From a virus: a stretch of 46,417 nt of DNA. Under the pieces are notes generated by a model that searched no databases, was not told where the DNA came from, and was given only the letters and a program-made list of their open reading frames with translations. The position numbers were made by a program, and so were the translations under genes. The stretch covers positions 1-46,417 of the IMG/VR virus record IMGVR_UViG_3300036760_000304. One strand, given 5' to 3'. Of the stretch, positions 40,166-46,417 are shown one piece after another; position 1 is the first letter of the stretch, and every line of letters starts with the position of its first letter.

Positions 40166-40410
40166 CCGTGACCGTCAAGCCGTCCGAACTGAAGTACCGC
40201 GAGGAGATGCGGGCGAGCGGGCTCTGCGTGTACTACGGGTGTAGAACGCCAAGCGCGCCGCATCGCTACTGCTCGACGCATCGCGACTACTTCAAGGCCA
40301 AGTCGCGCGAGAACTTCACGAAGCGGCGTAGCGCCGGCCTCTGCACGCAGTGCGGGCACCCCAGCCCGAAGGTGCGCTGCGACAAGTGCAGGCCGGGGAA
40401 GGGAGCATGA
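40162..40410 (+). CDS. zinc-finger protein of HNH-adjacent type, 82 aa
   Basis: GTG 40162 with GAGGAGG upstream. Two zinc sites: CVYYGC with HRYCSTH, and CTQCG with RCDKCR. Between them lies a basic helix. Similar double sites precede HNH nucleases and also stand alone as DNA-binding proteins; no HNH residues are seen here. Confidence 0.65.
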   Translation: MTVTVKPSELKYREEMRASGLCVYYGCRTPSAPHRYCSTHRDYFKAKSRENFTKRRSAGLCTQCGHPSPKVRCDKCRPGKGA

Positions 40411-40637
40411 TGGGAGCATACACGCAGCATCTGGTCGCTGAGGCCGCAAAGGCGAGGGCCGAGATCGAGAGGCGCAGGATCGAGCCGCTGGACCGTATTG
40501 CCCGCGCGCTCGAACGGATCGTAGACGTTCTTGACGGCACGGGCGGCGAGTCGTTCTGGGAGGGGTTCGGCAAGGGGGTACTTCGTGCCGGACGTTTCCC
40601 GGCGGTAGCGGGCACGAAGCCGGAGGACTTGGAGTGA
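40407..40637 (+). CDS. hypothetical helical protein, 76 aa
   Basis: ATG 40407 (ATGATG) overlaps the previous stop. Long helix (LVAEAAKARAEIERRRIEPL) with a second helix containing ALERIVDVL. No family recognised. Confidence 0.62.
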   Translation: MMGAYTQHLVAEAAKARAEIERRRIEPLDRIARALERIVDVLDGTGGESFWEGFGKGVLRAGRFPAVAGTKPEDLE

Positions 40638-40855
40638 AAACCGCCAGCGAGTCCGAAGTCGAGTTCCTGGCAACGGAGCGCCTGCTGAGGATCGGGCGCA
40701 CGTGGTACGGGATGGACTTCTTCCGGGTCTTCGAGGATCCCGACCCCGATTGTCTCTACCGCATCGAGCGGTCGGACGGCGATGCGATGCCGGCGGTGAG
40801 CATTCGGGCGGTGCACGTGCTCAAGACCAGGCTACGAGGCGAACGCAAACTCTAA
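40634..40855 (+). CDS. hypothetical protein, 73 aa
   Basis: GTG 40634 overlaps the previous stop. Mixed protein (FLATERLLRIGRTWYGMDFF) with a basic end (KTRLRGERKL). No family recognised. Confidence 0.6.
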   Translation: MKTASESEVEFLATERLLRIGRTWYGMDFFRVFEDPDPDCLYRIERSDGDAMPAVSIRAVHVLKTRLRGERKL

Positions 40856-40894
40856 CCGAGGAGGCAGCGGGTCTTGAGGATAGAGGATCCGGCC

Positions 40895-41383
40895 ATGGCT
40901 TCTCGCGGTGCGAGGCCGTGCGACTGTTGCTGTCACGACGAGGCCGGGTGTCTCGAATACGACCAGATCCTTGAGCAGCGCCGGCTGCGGGCCGTTGAGC
41001 TACTCCGAGGGCTGATAAATGCCCCAGTCCTTGAGAATCCGGGTGCATGGCGCGCGTGGCGGGAAGCCTTCGAGCGAGACGCGATCCGGCTGCTTAAGTC
41101 TGAGACGGGGAAGCTGCGCCGCGAACACCGAAGCATCGTCGAGAAGTGGATCATCGCGCGGAAGAAGGCGGATAAGGTCGCTGCTTGGAGGAGAGCACAA
41201 CTCAAGTCCGGCAACTGTGTGGCCTGTGGGAAGAGGCGAGAGCACTATTCCCGCGAGTGCGATGCCTGCGCAATTAAGCACCGGTTGAGGACGCGCGCTG
41301 CTCGCGGGTCCCAGCCGTGGACCGGTAGAGGGCGAATGCCACTCATTCCGGATCCGCCAGGGCCGAGTGGCGATACCGCATGA
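40895..41383 (+). CDS. zinc-finger protein, 162 aa
   Basis: ATG 40895 with GAGGA at about 40883; a TTG at 40874 in frame, with GAGGAGG upstream, is equally possible. Contains CDCCCHDEAGC near the N-terminus and CVACGKRREHYSRECDAC near residue 110. The middle is helical and basic. Function unknown. Confidence 0.6.
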   Translation: MASRGARPCDCCCHDEAGCLEYDQILEQRRLRAVELLRGLINAPVLENPGAWRAWREAFERDAIRLLKSETGKLRREHRSIVEKWIIARKKADKVAAWRRAQLKSGNCVACGKRREHYSRECDACAIKHRLRTRAARGSQPWTGRGRMPLIPDPPGPSGDTA

Positions 41384-41424
41384 ACGGAGGCACATCCGCC
41401 ATGCCATCGAGCAGTGGCTGAAGC

Positions 41425-41595
41425 ATGCCGACCCCTGACCCCGGCTTCGACCGCGCCCGGTACGCGCGCGATCCTGATTATCGCGCCAAGATCCTAGAGT
41501 TCACCGACCTGCGCGAGGAGATCCAGGCGCGCGAGGTCTACGACCTGAGTCGTGGATTCAAGGAGGCGAACGAAGTGCCGGCGGTGAAGCCATGA
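41425..41595 (+). CDS. free-standing duplicate of the terminase large subunit N-terminus, 56 aa
   Basis: ATG 41425 to TGA 41593-41595, overlapping the next start. Its first 37 residues match TerL residues 1-37 in 33 positions (DPGFDRARYA, then AKILEFTDLREEIQARE), then diverge into VYDLSRGFKEANEVPAVKP. No Walker motif. The DNA is also nearly the same. No strong ribosome site. It may be a remnant of duplication or a made peptide that competes with TerL for a partner. Confidence 0.65.
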   Translation: MPTPDPGFDRARYARDPDYRAKILEFTDLREEIQAREVYDLSRGFKEANEVPAVKP

Positions 41596-41879
41596 CTGAC
41601 TACCTCTCCCCCGAGGACGTTAGGGGGGCCATTGAGGCGGCCAAAGTGGCCTGCATGGAGATCGCGAAGCATCTGCCCGAGGTGGACAGCGTGGCATATG
41701 CAGATGTGCAGGCGAACTACCGGGACAGGCTGGGCGAGCGCCTGCTGGAGATCCAAACCGAGTTCGTACGCGCGATCTCAGAACAGCGAGGCAAGCTACT
41801 GGCCGACATGGCGAATGGCGATGAGCCGATTCTACTGGTGCTGGAAGTCGCAGCCCTGATCGCGGCGGAGACGGCATGA
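41592..41879 (+). CDS. hypothetical helical protein, 95 aa
   Basis: ATG 41592 overlaps the terminase-fragment stop. Helical (VRGAIEAAKVACMEIAKHL, VRAISEQRGKLLADMANG). No family recognised. Stop overlaps the next ATG. Confidence 0.62.
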   Translation: MTDYLSPEDVRGAIEAAKVACMEIAKHLPEVDSVAYADVQANYRDRLGERLLEIQTEFVRAISEQRGKLLADMANGDEPILLVLEVAALIAAETA

Positions 41880-41989
41880 GGCGGCCTAAAGGAGCACACA
41901 CGCTGGCGGACCCACATGTGTCGATCATTGGCACTAACGGCAAGCGTGGCTGGTCCAAGGCGCTGAAAGAGACGGAGGGGGCAAAGTGA
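41876..41989 (+). CDS. small basic protein, 37 aa
   Basis: ATG 41876 overlaps the previous stop; its TGA overlaps the GTG of the next gene. Basic sequence with PHVSIIGTNGKRGW. Coupling on both sides supports it. Confidence 0.5.
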   Translation: MRRPKGAHTLADPHVSIIGTNGKRGWSKALKETEGAK

Positions 41990-42267
41990 GCGTCAAACTG
42001 CCTTCCGATAACTGGCGCCAGCCGGATCTTGACATCGGCCTCGGCCACTTGGTTTGGATTGGGACTGATCCATACGGCGAGCACGACGGTGAGCAGTTGT
42101 GGGTGGGTCACGGATTTGACAAGCCAGCGCCTTGTCTTGGGCATATCACGTTAGGTGGAACAGGCTGGACGCTCGTCAGCAAGGAGCCGCTAACGGTTAC
42201 GCCGAGCTTGGCCTGCGGATGTGGAGACCACGGCTTCATCACGAACGGGAAGTGGGTGTCAGCATGA
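41986..42267 (+). CDS. DUF6527-like protein, 93 aa
   Basis: GTG 41986 overlaps the previous stop; GGAGGGGG lies upstream. The C-terminus SLACGCGDHGFITNGKW resembles the DUF6527-type end seen in small phage proteins, recalled without a search. Cys and His there may bind zinc. Function unknown. Confidence 0.6.
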   Translation: MSVKLPSDNWRQPDLDIGLGHLVWIGTDPYGEHDGEQLWVGHGFDKPAPCLGHITLGGTGWTLVSKEPLTVTPSLACGCGDHGFITNGKWVSA

Positions 42268-42482
42268 GCGGAGCATCAAGTCGAATGTCGCCACAAGAAG
42301 AGATGGAGCTGATAGACAGGATGCGCAAGGCCGAATCCCGCCTGGCCGTTGCGGTGGAGGCGCTGAAGGCCATTGCAGAAGGATTCACGCCATTTCATTC
42401 TGGTGCTGAGCCTGGCGGGGGCAAGCACTGGATGATCCGTCTGGCCGAGAAGGCGCTGCGCGAGATCGAGGAGAAGAGATGA
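42264..42482 (+). CDS. hypothetical protein, 72 aa
   Basis: ATG 42264 overlaps the previous stop. A charged helix (MELIDRMRKAESRLAVAVEA) leads to a Gly-rich turn (GAEPGGGKHW) and a second helix. No family recognised. Stop overlaps the next ATG. Confidence 0.62.
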   Translation: MSGASSRMSPQEEMELIDRMRKAESRLAVAVEALKAIAEGFTPFHSGAEPGGGKHWMIRLAEKALREIEEKR

Positions 42483-42655
42483 GCGAAACAGAGGTCCTGG
42501 AATGGCAGCGCGATATGCGCCGAATCCGGCAGGCGCTTGAGAAGATCGCCGAGCACCTGGAGGCGAAGGATGCGCCGAGCGCGGCAGGGTCATGCGAATG
42601 CAGTAATTGCGGGCGGCCCACGTCCTGCCCAGCGTGCAGCAATGCCGCTCTCTGA
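42479..42655 (+). CDS. small coiled-coil plus zinc-knuckle protein, 58 aa
   Basis: ATG 42479 overlaps the previous stop. Helix of about 33 residues followed by CECSNCGRPTSCPACSN. It overlaps the terminase start by 14 bases and so is coupled to it. Confidence 0.62.
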   Translation: MSETEVLEWQRDMRRIRQALEKIAEHLEAKDAPSAAGSCECSNCGRPTSCPACSNAAL

Positions 42656-44261
42656 CCCCGGCTTCGACCGCGCCCGGTACGCGAAGGACCCGGCCTATCG
42701 CGCCAAGATCCTAGAGTTCACGGATCTCAGGGAGGAGATCCAGGCGCGCGAGGCCAGGACCGACATAAACAAGGCGATCAGCTACATCTTCGGCGTCAAG
42801 CAGTGGCCGTTCCATCGCAGGCTGCAGGGGTTCTTCGACGCGAACCAGCTCGCCACGGTGGACGCCCCCTGGGGACACGGCAAGTCCTTCCAGGTCTCCA
42901 TCGCCCGCAAGCTCTTCCAGCTCGGCGTGAACTGCAACGAGAACATCGGCATGGTCTCCAACGCCCCTGAACTCGCCGAGCAGTACGTGGACGTGATCCG
43001 AACGAACATCGAGTCGAACGAGCGCTGCCATAAGGTTTTCCCCCACCTTCGCATCGACAAGTTCGGCCGCAGCCGCGGCAACCTCCGGCTGACCGTCGAG
43101 CGCCCGCCGTCGAACCTGAAGGACCCGTCGATCGTGGCCATCGGCATTGAGGGCTCGATCCCGGGCCGCCGCTGGTCGATCCTCGACACCGACGACTTCC
43201 TGGACATCGACTCGACCTGGACCGAGCAGGCGCGGCGCAAGACGACGACCCGCTTCGATCAGGCCGTCCTCTCGCGCCTCGACCCGAACGGCCGGCACGA
43301 GGACGTGGGGACGCCCTTCAACCTGACCGACACGCGGCACGTCATTCGCGCCAAGCCGGGATACGCCTACGCCCGGTTCGACGGCGAGACGGGGACGATG
43401 CACGACAAGGCCGGCAAGCTCGTCGCGCAGATCGCGGTCGGCGGCCTTTGGCCTGAACTACACATCGACCCGATCTCCAAGAAGCAATCGGGCTGGCCGG
43501 CGTGGCGGATCGAGTGGGCGCGGCAGAATTTCAACCCCGAGGAGTTCGCCCGCTCGATCCGGTGCATCGCCCGCTCGGGGGCCATCGCCGCCTTCAAGAT
43601 CGAGGACCTGGAGTACGCCAAGGCGCTCGGCGTGCAGATGGGCCTCGGGCGGATGCCGATACCGGCGCGGCCCGGCGAGGCCGTCGTTACCGGCATCGAC
43701 CTCGCCATCTCCAAGAAGGACGTGGCCGACAGTACGGCAATGCACACGGGGACAGTCCGCGAGGGGCCCTACGGCCGCACCAAGGTCACGCTCGACGCTC
43801 GGTCGGGCCGCTGGGAACTCAAGGAGCGGCTGCGAGAGGTCCTGGACATTCTCCGCACCTACCCGGACCACGCCGGATTCAGGGTCGAGAACAATGCCGC
43901 ACAGGACGACTTCCTATCGATCCTCAACGACCATGACATGATCCGCAGCGTCGGCTTCGAGGACTCGGACCTGGACCGCATCCGCGTCATGCCGCATACC
44001 ACAACTGCGAAATATAAGCGCGACCCGACGATCGGCGTCCGTGGCATGTCGATCGACTTCGCGCAGAAGCGCTGGGCGCTCCCGTGCGGCGACGGGATGC
44101 GCGTCGAGAAGGAGATCCAGCTACTGCTGGACGGGCTCCTGTCCTTTGATCCTACGAGCCACACGAGCGACCAGGTCATCGCGGCCTGGCTCTTCAACGA
44201 GGCGACGCGGCACACCGGGCTCGCTGCGAGGGGTCCCTGGGAGGAGTTCGGCATCGCCTGA
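42642..44261 (+). CDS. terL: terminase large subunit
   Basis: 539 aa from ATG 42642; the longer frame from 42537 reads through an unrelated gene. ATPase: Walker A APWGHGKS (75-82), Walker B WSILDTDD (178-185), and GTPFNLTDTRH as the likely coupling motif. Nuclease: first acidic motif GIDLAISKKD (351-360) and later RVENNAAQDDF and SHTSDQVIAAWL. It cuts concatemers and drives DNA into the capsid through the portal. N-terminal 37 residues are duplicated at 41425. The small subunit is at 38308. Confidence 0.92.
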   Translation: MPLSDPGFDRARYAKDPAYRAKILEFTDLREEIQAREARTDINKAISYIFGVKQWPFHRRLQGFFDANQLATVDAPWGHGKSFQVSIARKLFQLGVNCNENIGMVSNAPELAEQYVDVIRTNIESNERCHKVFPHLRIDKFGRSRGNLRLTVERPPSNLKDPSIVAIGIEGSIPGRRWSILDTDDFLDIDSTWTEQARRKTTTRFDQAVLSRLDPNGRHEDVGTPFNLTDTRHVIRAKPGYAYARFDGETGTMHDKAGKLVAQIAVGGLWPELHIDPISKKQSGWPAWRIEWARQNFNPEEFARSIRCIARSGAIAAFKIEDLEYAKALGVQMGLGRMPIPARPGEAVVTGIDLAISKKDVADSTAMHTGTVREGPYGRTKVTLDARSGRWELKERLREVLDILRTYPDHAGFRVENNAAQDDFLSILNDHDMIRSVGFEDSDLDRIRVMPHTTTAKYKRDPTIGVRGMSIDFAQKRWALPCGDGMRVEKEIQLLLDGLLSFDPTSHTSDQVIAAWLFNEATRHTGLAARGPWEEFGIA

Positions 44262-44262
44262 T

Positions 44263-44318
44263 GTTTCACGCCGCCTGATTCGGTGGAATCTCTTGCGCCG
44301 TGTTTGCTAGGGTGAAAC
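44263..44318 (+). promoter_or_regulatory. gap after terL with inverted repeat GTTTCAC/GTGAAAC
   Basis: GTTTCAC at 44263-44269 and GTGAAAC at 44312-44318, with GATTCGGTGGAATC, a smaller hairpin, between. This 71-base gap is the largest near the terminase. TGCTAGGGT at about 44305-44313 could be an extended -10, but no good -35 fits. An operator or cleavage site is possible. Confidence 0.35.
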
Positions 44319-44332
44319 GTGGGGAGGATGCG

Positions 44333-44548
44333 ATGGTGGATCATCTCACGACGCGCTGCACCAAGTGTGGATCTACGGACGTGGTGATCCAGTATCTGCT
44401 CGGACGGAAGGACCCGAAGGGCATCAATGTGAAGTGCGAGACCTGCGATCTGCCCGGCGAGCACTTCCGTGTCCGGTGCGACACCTGTGGCTACCGCGAG
44501 CACCGGCAAAACGTCGGCACCATCCGCGTCACGAAGGGCACCAAGTGA
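44333..44548 (+). CDS. zinc-ribbon protein, 71 aa
   Basis: ATG 44333 with GGGGAGG upstream. Three CxxC units: CTKCGS, CETCDL and CDTCGY, enough for a ribbon plus a free pair. Ends with KGTK. Stop overlaps the next start. Confidence 0.68.
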   Translation: MVDHLTTRCTKCGSTDVVIQYLLGRKDPKGINVKCETCDLPGEHFRVRCDTCGYREHRQNVGTIRVTKGTK

Positions 44549-44673
44549 TGCTGGCCTGGCTGGACACGCCGCTGGCCCAAGTTACGGTCGGGCAGGTGGG
44601 GCTCTTCGCGATCGGCTTCGCGGGTGGATGGTTCCTTGCCGAAGCGCTGAAGTCACTCTGGAGACGCCGATGA
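44548..44673 (+). CDS. single-pass membrane peptide, 41 aa
   Basis: ATG 44548 shares its A with the previous TGA. One membrane helix (VGQVGLFAIGFAGGWFLAEA) and a basic tail ending SLWRRR. Stop overlaps the nuclease start. Function unknown. Confidence 0.6.
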   Translation: MLAWLDTPLAQVTVGQVGLFAIGFAGGWFLAEALKSLWRRR

Positions 44674-45035
44674 TCCCGCCCGTCTGCAACGTCGCCCCAG
44701 TCCGCTCCTTCGAGGCGGAGTACATCCGCACCGTGGACGGCGACACCCACGAGCTGCGGGTGGACCTCGGCTTCCGCGTGGCGCTCACGGTGACGACTCG
44801 GCTGCGCGGCGTGAACTGCCCGGAACTCTCTACCACCGAAGGAGTCGAGGCTTTGCGCTGGGTGCAGGCGAGGGTCCTGCCGACGACGATGGTCACCTTC
44901 ACGGCCCACGGGCGAGACAAGTACGGCCGCTGGGTCGGCTACATCCTCTACGGCGGTGCTTCGCCGTCCACGGGCACCGACCTGGGGATGGCGCTGGTCA
45001 GTGCGGGGATGGCAGTGCCGGTCAATCCGAGTTAG
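44670..45035 (+). CDS. staphylococcal nuclease-fold (thermonuclease-like) protein
   Basis: 121 aa from ATG 44670. Family motifs: IRTVDGDTHELRVDLG (Asp23, Asp25), RLRGVNCPE (Arg46, Glu52) and RDKYGRWVGYI (Arg87), in line with catalytic Asp, Arg, Glu and Arg of the fold. Slightly short at the C-terminus. No signal peptide, so it would act in the cytoplasm, for example on host DNA or RNA. Confidence 0.8.
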   Translation: MIPPVCNVAPVRSFEAEYIRTVDGDTHELRVDLGFRVALTVTTRLRGVNCPELSTTEGVEALRWVQARVLPTTMVTFTAHGRDKYGRWVGYILYGGASPSTGTDLGMALVSAGMAVPVNPS

Positions 45036-45042
45036 GAGAACG

Positions 45043-45324
45043 ATGGCCGCGATCTACCTCCATGTGAGAGCCGGCGCCGTTCGCGGCTCGAAGAGCTACA
45101 CGGCCTGGGGCAGGCTGGAAGCGACCGCCCAGGACACCGCCGAGGCCTACTTCGCGGAGAAGCTCCAGCAGGTCGTGCCGCAGATGCCGCTTGGCCTCAC
45201 GGCGCGGGGCGAGTCGAAGTGGCTCTTGGAGACGCTGCGTAAGCTGAACACCGACTGCCGCGCCGTCGAGGTGCAAGCCTTCGGGAGCTGGTCGGCGGTC
45301 GCGGAGTACGAGGCAACCCCATGA
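45043..45324 (+). CDS. hypothetical protein, 93 aa
   Basis: ATG 45043 with TAGGAG upstream. Alpha/beta protein (AIYLHVRAGAVRGSKSYTAW, then AYFAEKLQQVVPQM). No family recognised. Stop overlaps the next start. Confidence 0.65.
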   Translation: MAAIYLHVRAGAVRGSKSYTAWGRLEATAQDTAEAYFAEKLQQVVPQMPLGLTARGESKWLLETLRKLNTDCRAVEVQAFGSWSAVAEYEATP

Positions 45325-45629
45325 GCGATTCGCGCGTGGACGTGCATCTGCACGATGACCGAGTGCACGACAAGCTGGACGAGATTCTATTTCTCGTCCG
45401 AGAGATCAATCGAAGGGAGAAGAAAATGGCACCCGAACTAGACCGGTTGGAAACTCAGGTAGCCGCGACCGATGGGGTCATCGACTCGGCCGTGGTGCTC
45501 TTGCAGGGCGTCAAGGCCAAGCTCGACGAGCTGGCGAGCGTGGACCCGCGGGTCGCGGCGCTGGCCGACGACCTGGGCATCAAGACGCAGGCGCTGGCTG
45601 AGGCCGTCGCCAACACTCCAACCCCGTAA
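45321..45629 (+). CDS. coiled-coil protein, 102 aa
   Basis: ATG 45321 overlaps the previous stop. Coiled-coil with LDEILFLVREINRREKK and TQVAATDGVIDSAVVLLQGV; ends QALAEAVANTPTP. That end, and its DNA, are closely echoed in the altered C-terminus of the next gene (QRLAAAVANTPPTP). Probably a small virion or adhesion-type helper; no family named. Confidence 0.68.
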   Translation: MSDSRVDVHLHDDRVHDKLDEILFLVREINRREKKMAPELDRLETQVAATDGVIDSAVVLLQGVKAKLDELASVDPRVAALADDLGIKTQALAEAVANTPTP

Positions 45630-45646
45630 CCCGGGAGGTTCCTTCC

Positions 45647-45765
45647 GTGAAACTCGCCAAGCTCATAATCGCGCTGGCGCTTCTCGTCTGCGCCTTTCCC
45701 GTCCACGCCTCCGACGTCTCGCTGGGCGCCGGTGCGGCGTACTTCACGCAGAGCAAGGGTACGGT
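45647..45765 (+). repeat. 119-base direct repeat, copy of 46299-46417
   Basis: Identical to the last 119 bases of the window. It covers the start codon, signal peptide and first 39 codons of the exported protein. Confidence 0.95.
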
Positions 45766-46036
45766 GCCCTACATCGAGGGCGCGTACTCGTTCACGGCCC
45801 GCAAGTCAGCGTCCGTGACCTGGGCCCGAGACGATCAGACGAACCACGCCTTCGGGGCTCTCGACCTGAGAGTCGGTGAAGCGCCCTTCGTCCTCGGGAA
45901 CATCTACCTACGACTCGGCGGCGGAGCCTACTGGCAGAACTTCGACGACTGGAAGGCCGAGCTCGTGTCGGGCGTCGGTGTCGCCTGCACGCAGAGGCTG
46001 GCCGCGGCCGTCGCCAACACGCCGCCGACGCCGTAG
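45647..46036 (+). CDS. exported beta-rich protein, full N-terminus but altered C-terminus
   Basis: 129 aa from GTG 45647 with GGGAGG upstream. Signal peptide LAKLIIALALLVCAFPVHA, then SDVSLGAGAAYF; strands typical of small outer-membrane barrels. From 45990 the sequence stops matching the native C-terminus (see 1-234) and instead resembles the 3' end of the gene at 45321. The junction looks like an unequal exchange. This copy lacks the last third of the barrel and may be non-functional. Confidence 0.72.
   Translation: MKLAKLIIALALLVCAFPVHASDVSLGAGAAYFTQSKGTVPYIEGAYSFTARKSASVTWARDDQTNHAFGALDLRVGEAPFVLGNIYLRLGGGAYWQNFDDWKAELVSGVGVACTQRLAAAVANTPPTP
45878..45989 (+). repeat. 112-base direct repeat, copy of 1-112
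   Basis: Identical to the first 112 bases of the window. Together with the 119-base repeat it brackets 112 bases (45766-45877) that are absent from the split copy at the window ends. Confidence 0.95.
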
Positions 46037-46045
46037 GGAGGCGCC

Positions 46046-46294
46046 ATGTCCGAGAAGTGCCCCGCATGCGGGTATTGCCCGACGTGCGGGCGCCGGGGCT
46101 ACGAGATGGCCTGGCCGCCATTCCAACCCTACTACCCGCCCTACACGCCGTTCATCTCGACGACGGGGACGGGCGTCGTTCCGCTGACGGTCGGCGCCGG
46201 TGTGTTTCCGCTCACCGTCGGCCAGGGCGTGGCGCCGTTGACATTCGACCAGTTCACGCCCGAGCCACTTCCGTCCGCTTCTGGGAGGTATTGA
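46046..46294 (+). CDS. zinc-knuckle protein with PLT repeats, 82 aa
   Basis: ATG 46046 with GGGAGG upstream. CPACGYCPTCGRRGYE at the start, a Tyr/Pro-rich stretch (FQPYYPPYTPF), and three short repeats, VVPLTVG, VFPLTVG and VAPLTFD. No family recognised. Lies between two copies of the exported-protein gene. Confidence 0.62.
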   Translation: MSEKCPACGYCPTCGRRGYEMAWPPFQPYYPPYTPFISTTGTGVVPLTVGAGVFPLTVGQGVAPLTFDQFTPEPLPSASGRY

Positions 46295-46298
46295 AACC

Positions 46299-46417
46299 GT
46301 GAAACTCGCCAAGCTCATAATCGCGCTGGCGCTTCTCGTCTGCGCCTTTCCCGTCCACGCCTCCGACGTCTCGCTGGGCGCCGGTGCGGCGTACTTCACG
46401 CAGAGCAAGGGTACGGT
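46299..46417 (+). CDS. exported beta-rich protein, N-terminal part (3' end cut by window edge)
   Basis: GTG 46299 with GGGAGG upstream; 39 codons with the same signal peptide as 45647, open to the window end. Probably continues, after about 112 missing bases, into 1-234. A direct join of end to start would shift the frame, so the ends do not simply close. Confidence 0.75.
   Translation, partial: MKLAKLIIALALLVCAFPVHASDVSLGAGAAYFTQSKGT

Noticed and set aside
41380-41421. 13-codon gene
   Set aside because: Too short to support; it may only be a coupling stretch between 41383 and 41425.
42537-42641. Longer start for the large terminase
   Set aside because: The extra 35 residues are Arg/Ala-rich shadow of the gene at 42479; the ATG at 42642 matches the copy at 41425.
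1-46417. Ends overlapping as a direct terminal repeat
   Set aside because: The first and last bases do not match each other; both match different parts of the gene at 45647. A direct join would shift the frame.
1-46417. Integrase, excisionase or attachment site
   Set aside because: None of the proteins has a tyrosine or serine recombinase pattern and no paired core site was seen, so lysogeny cannot be claimed despite the HTH regulator.
1-46417. tRNA or other structured RNA genes
   Set aside because: No cloverleaf or conserved RNA was recognised by eye; a covariance-model search would be needed to exclude small ones.

Overview
The window is a nearly complete genome of a tailed, long-tailed (siphovirus-like) double-stranded DNA phage, GC-rich, with every convincing gene on the + strand. 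Genes are packed head to tail: most stop codons overlap the next start (ATGA, GTGA or TTGA), so the genome reads as long translationally coupled arrays. No rRNA, tRNA, CRISPR array, transposon, integrase or DNA polymerase was recognised. The host cannot be named. Signal peptides ending in AxA and a small beta-rich exported protein point, by inference, to a Gram-negative host.

The window ends lie inside two partial copies of one gene for a small exported protein. A third, full-length but altered copy lies at 45647-46036. The late gene order continues across the ends: large terminase 42642-44261, small genes to 46417, then 1-2244, then portal at 2334. The genome is therefore probably circular or circularly permuted, with about 112 bases missing between the last and first base.

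Region by region. 1-2244: small genes and a large protein with a carbohydrate-binding-like module. 2334-7566: head genes (portal fused to a MuF-like domain, small structural proteins, HK97-type protease, HK97-type major capsid). 7596-10265: connector and neck genes. 10290-14148: two tail tube paralogues and a tail assembly chaperone with a likely programmed +1 frameshift. 14156-18904: tape measure. 18904-28772: distal tail, two proteins with signal peptides, fibre and tail-tip proteins. 28815-29858: membrane proteins of a likely lysis cassette, without a recognisable endolysin, followed or interrupted by a strong hairpin terminator. 30454-38311: early/middle genes, with an HTH regulator behind a sigma70-like promoter that should give a leaderless mRNA, a YqaJ-type exonuclease, a RecT-type annealing protein, a DUF5675-like protein and an O-like replication protein with five 25-base iterons inside its own gene. 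38308-44261: packaging genes (small and large terminase) around many tiny genes, many of them zinc-ribbon proteins. 44333-46417: small genes including a staphylococcal-nuclease-fold protein and the duplicated exported-protein locus.

The logic is lambda-like: recombination pair (exonuclease plus annealing protein), a replication initiator carrying its own origin repeats, HK97-fold head, and a tail module in the usual order tube, chaperone, tape measure, distal tail, fibres, holins. The most notable points are the putative in-gene origin, a free-standing duplicate of the terminase N-terminus, domain exchange between a tail tube paralogue and the tail-tip protein, the UUU-C frameshift site, the leaderless regulator promoter and the rearranged exported-protein locus at the contig ends.
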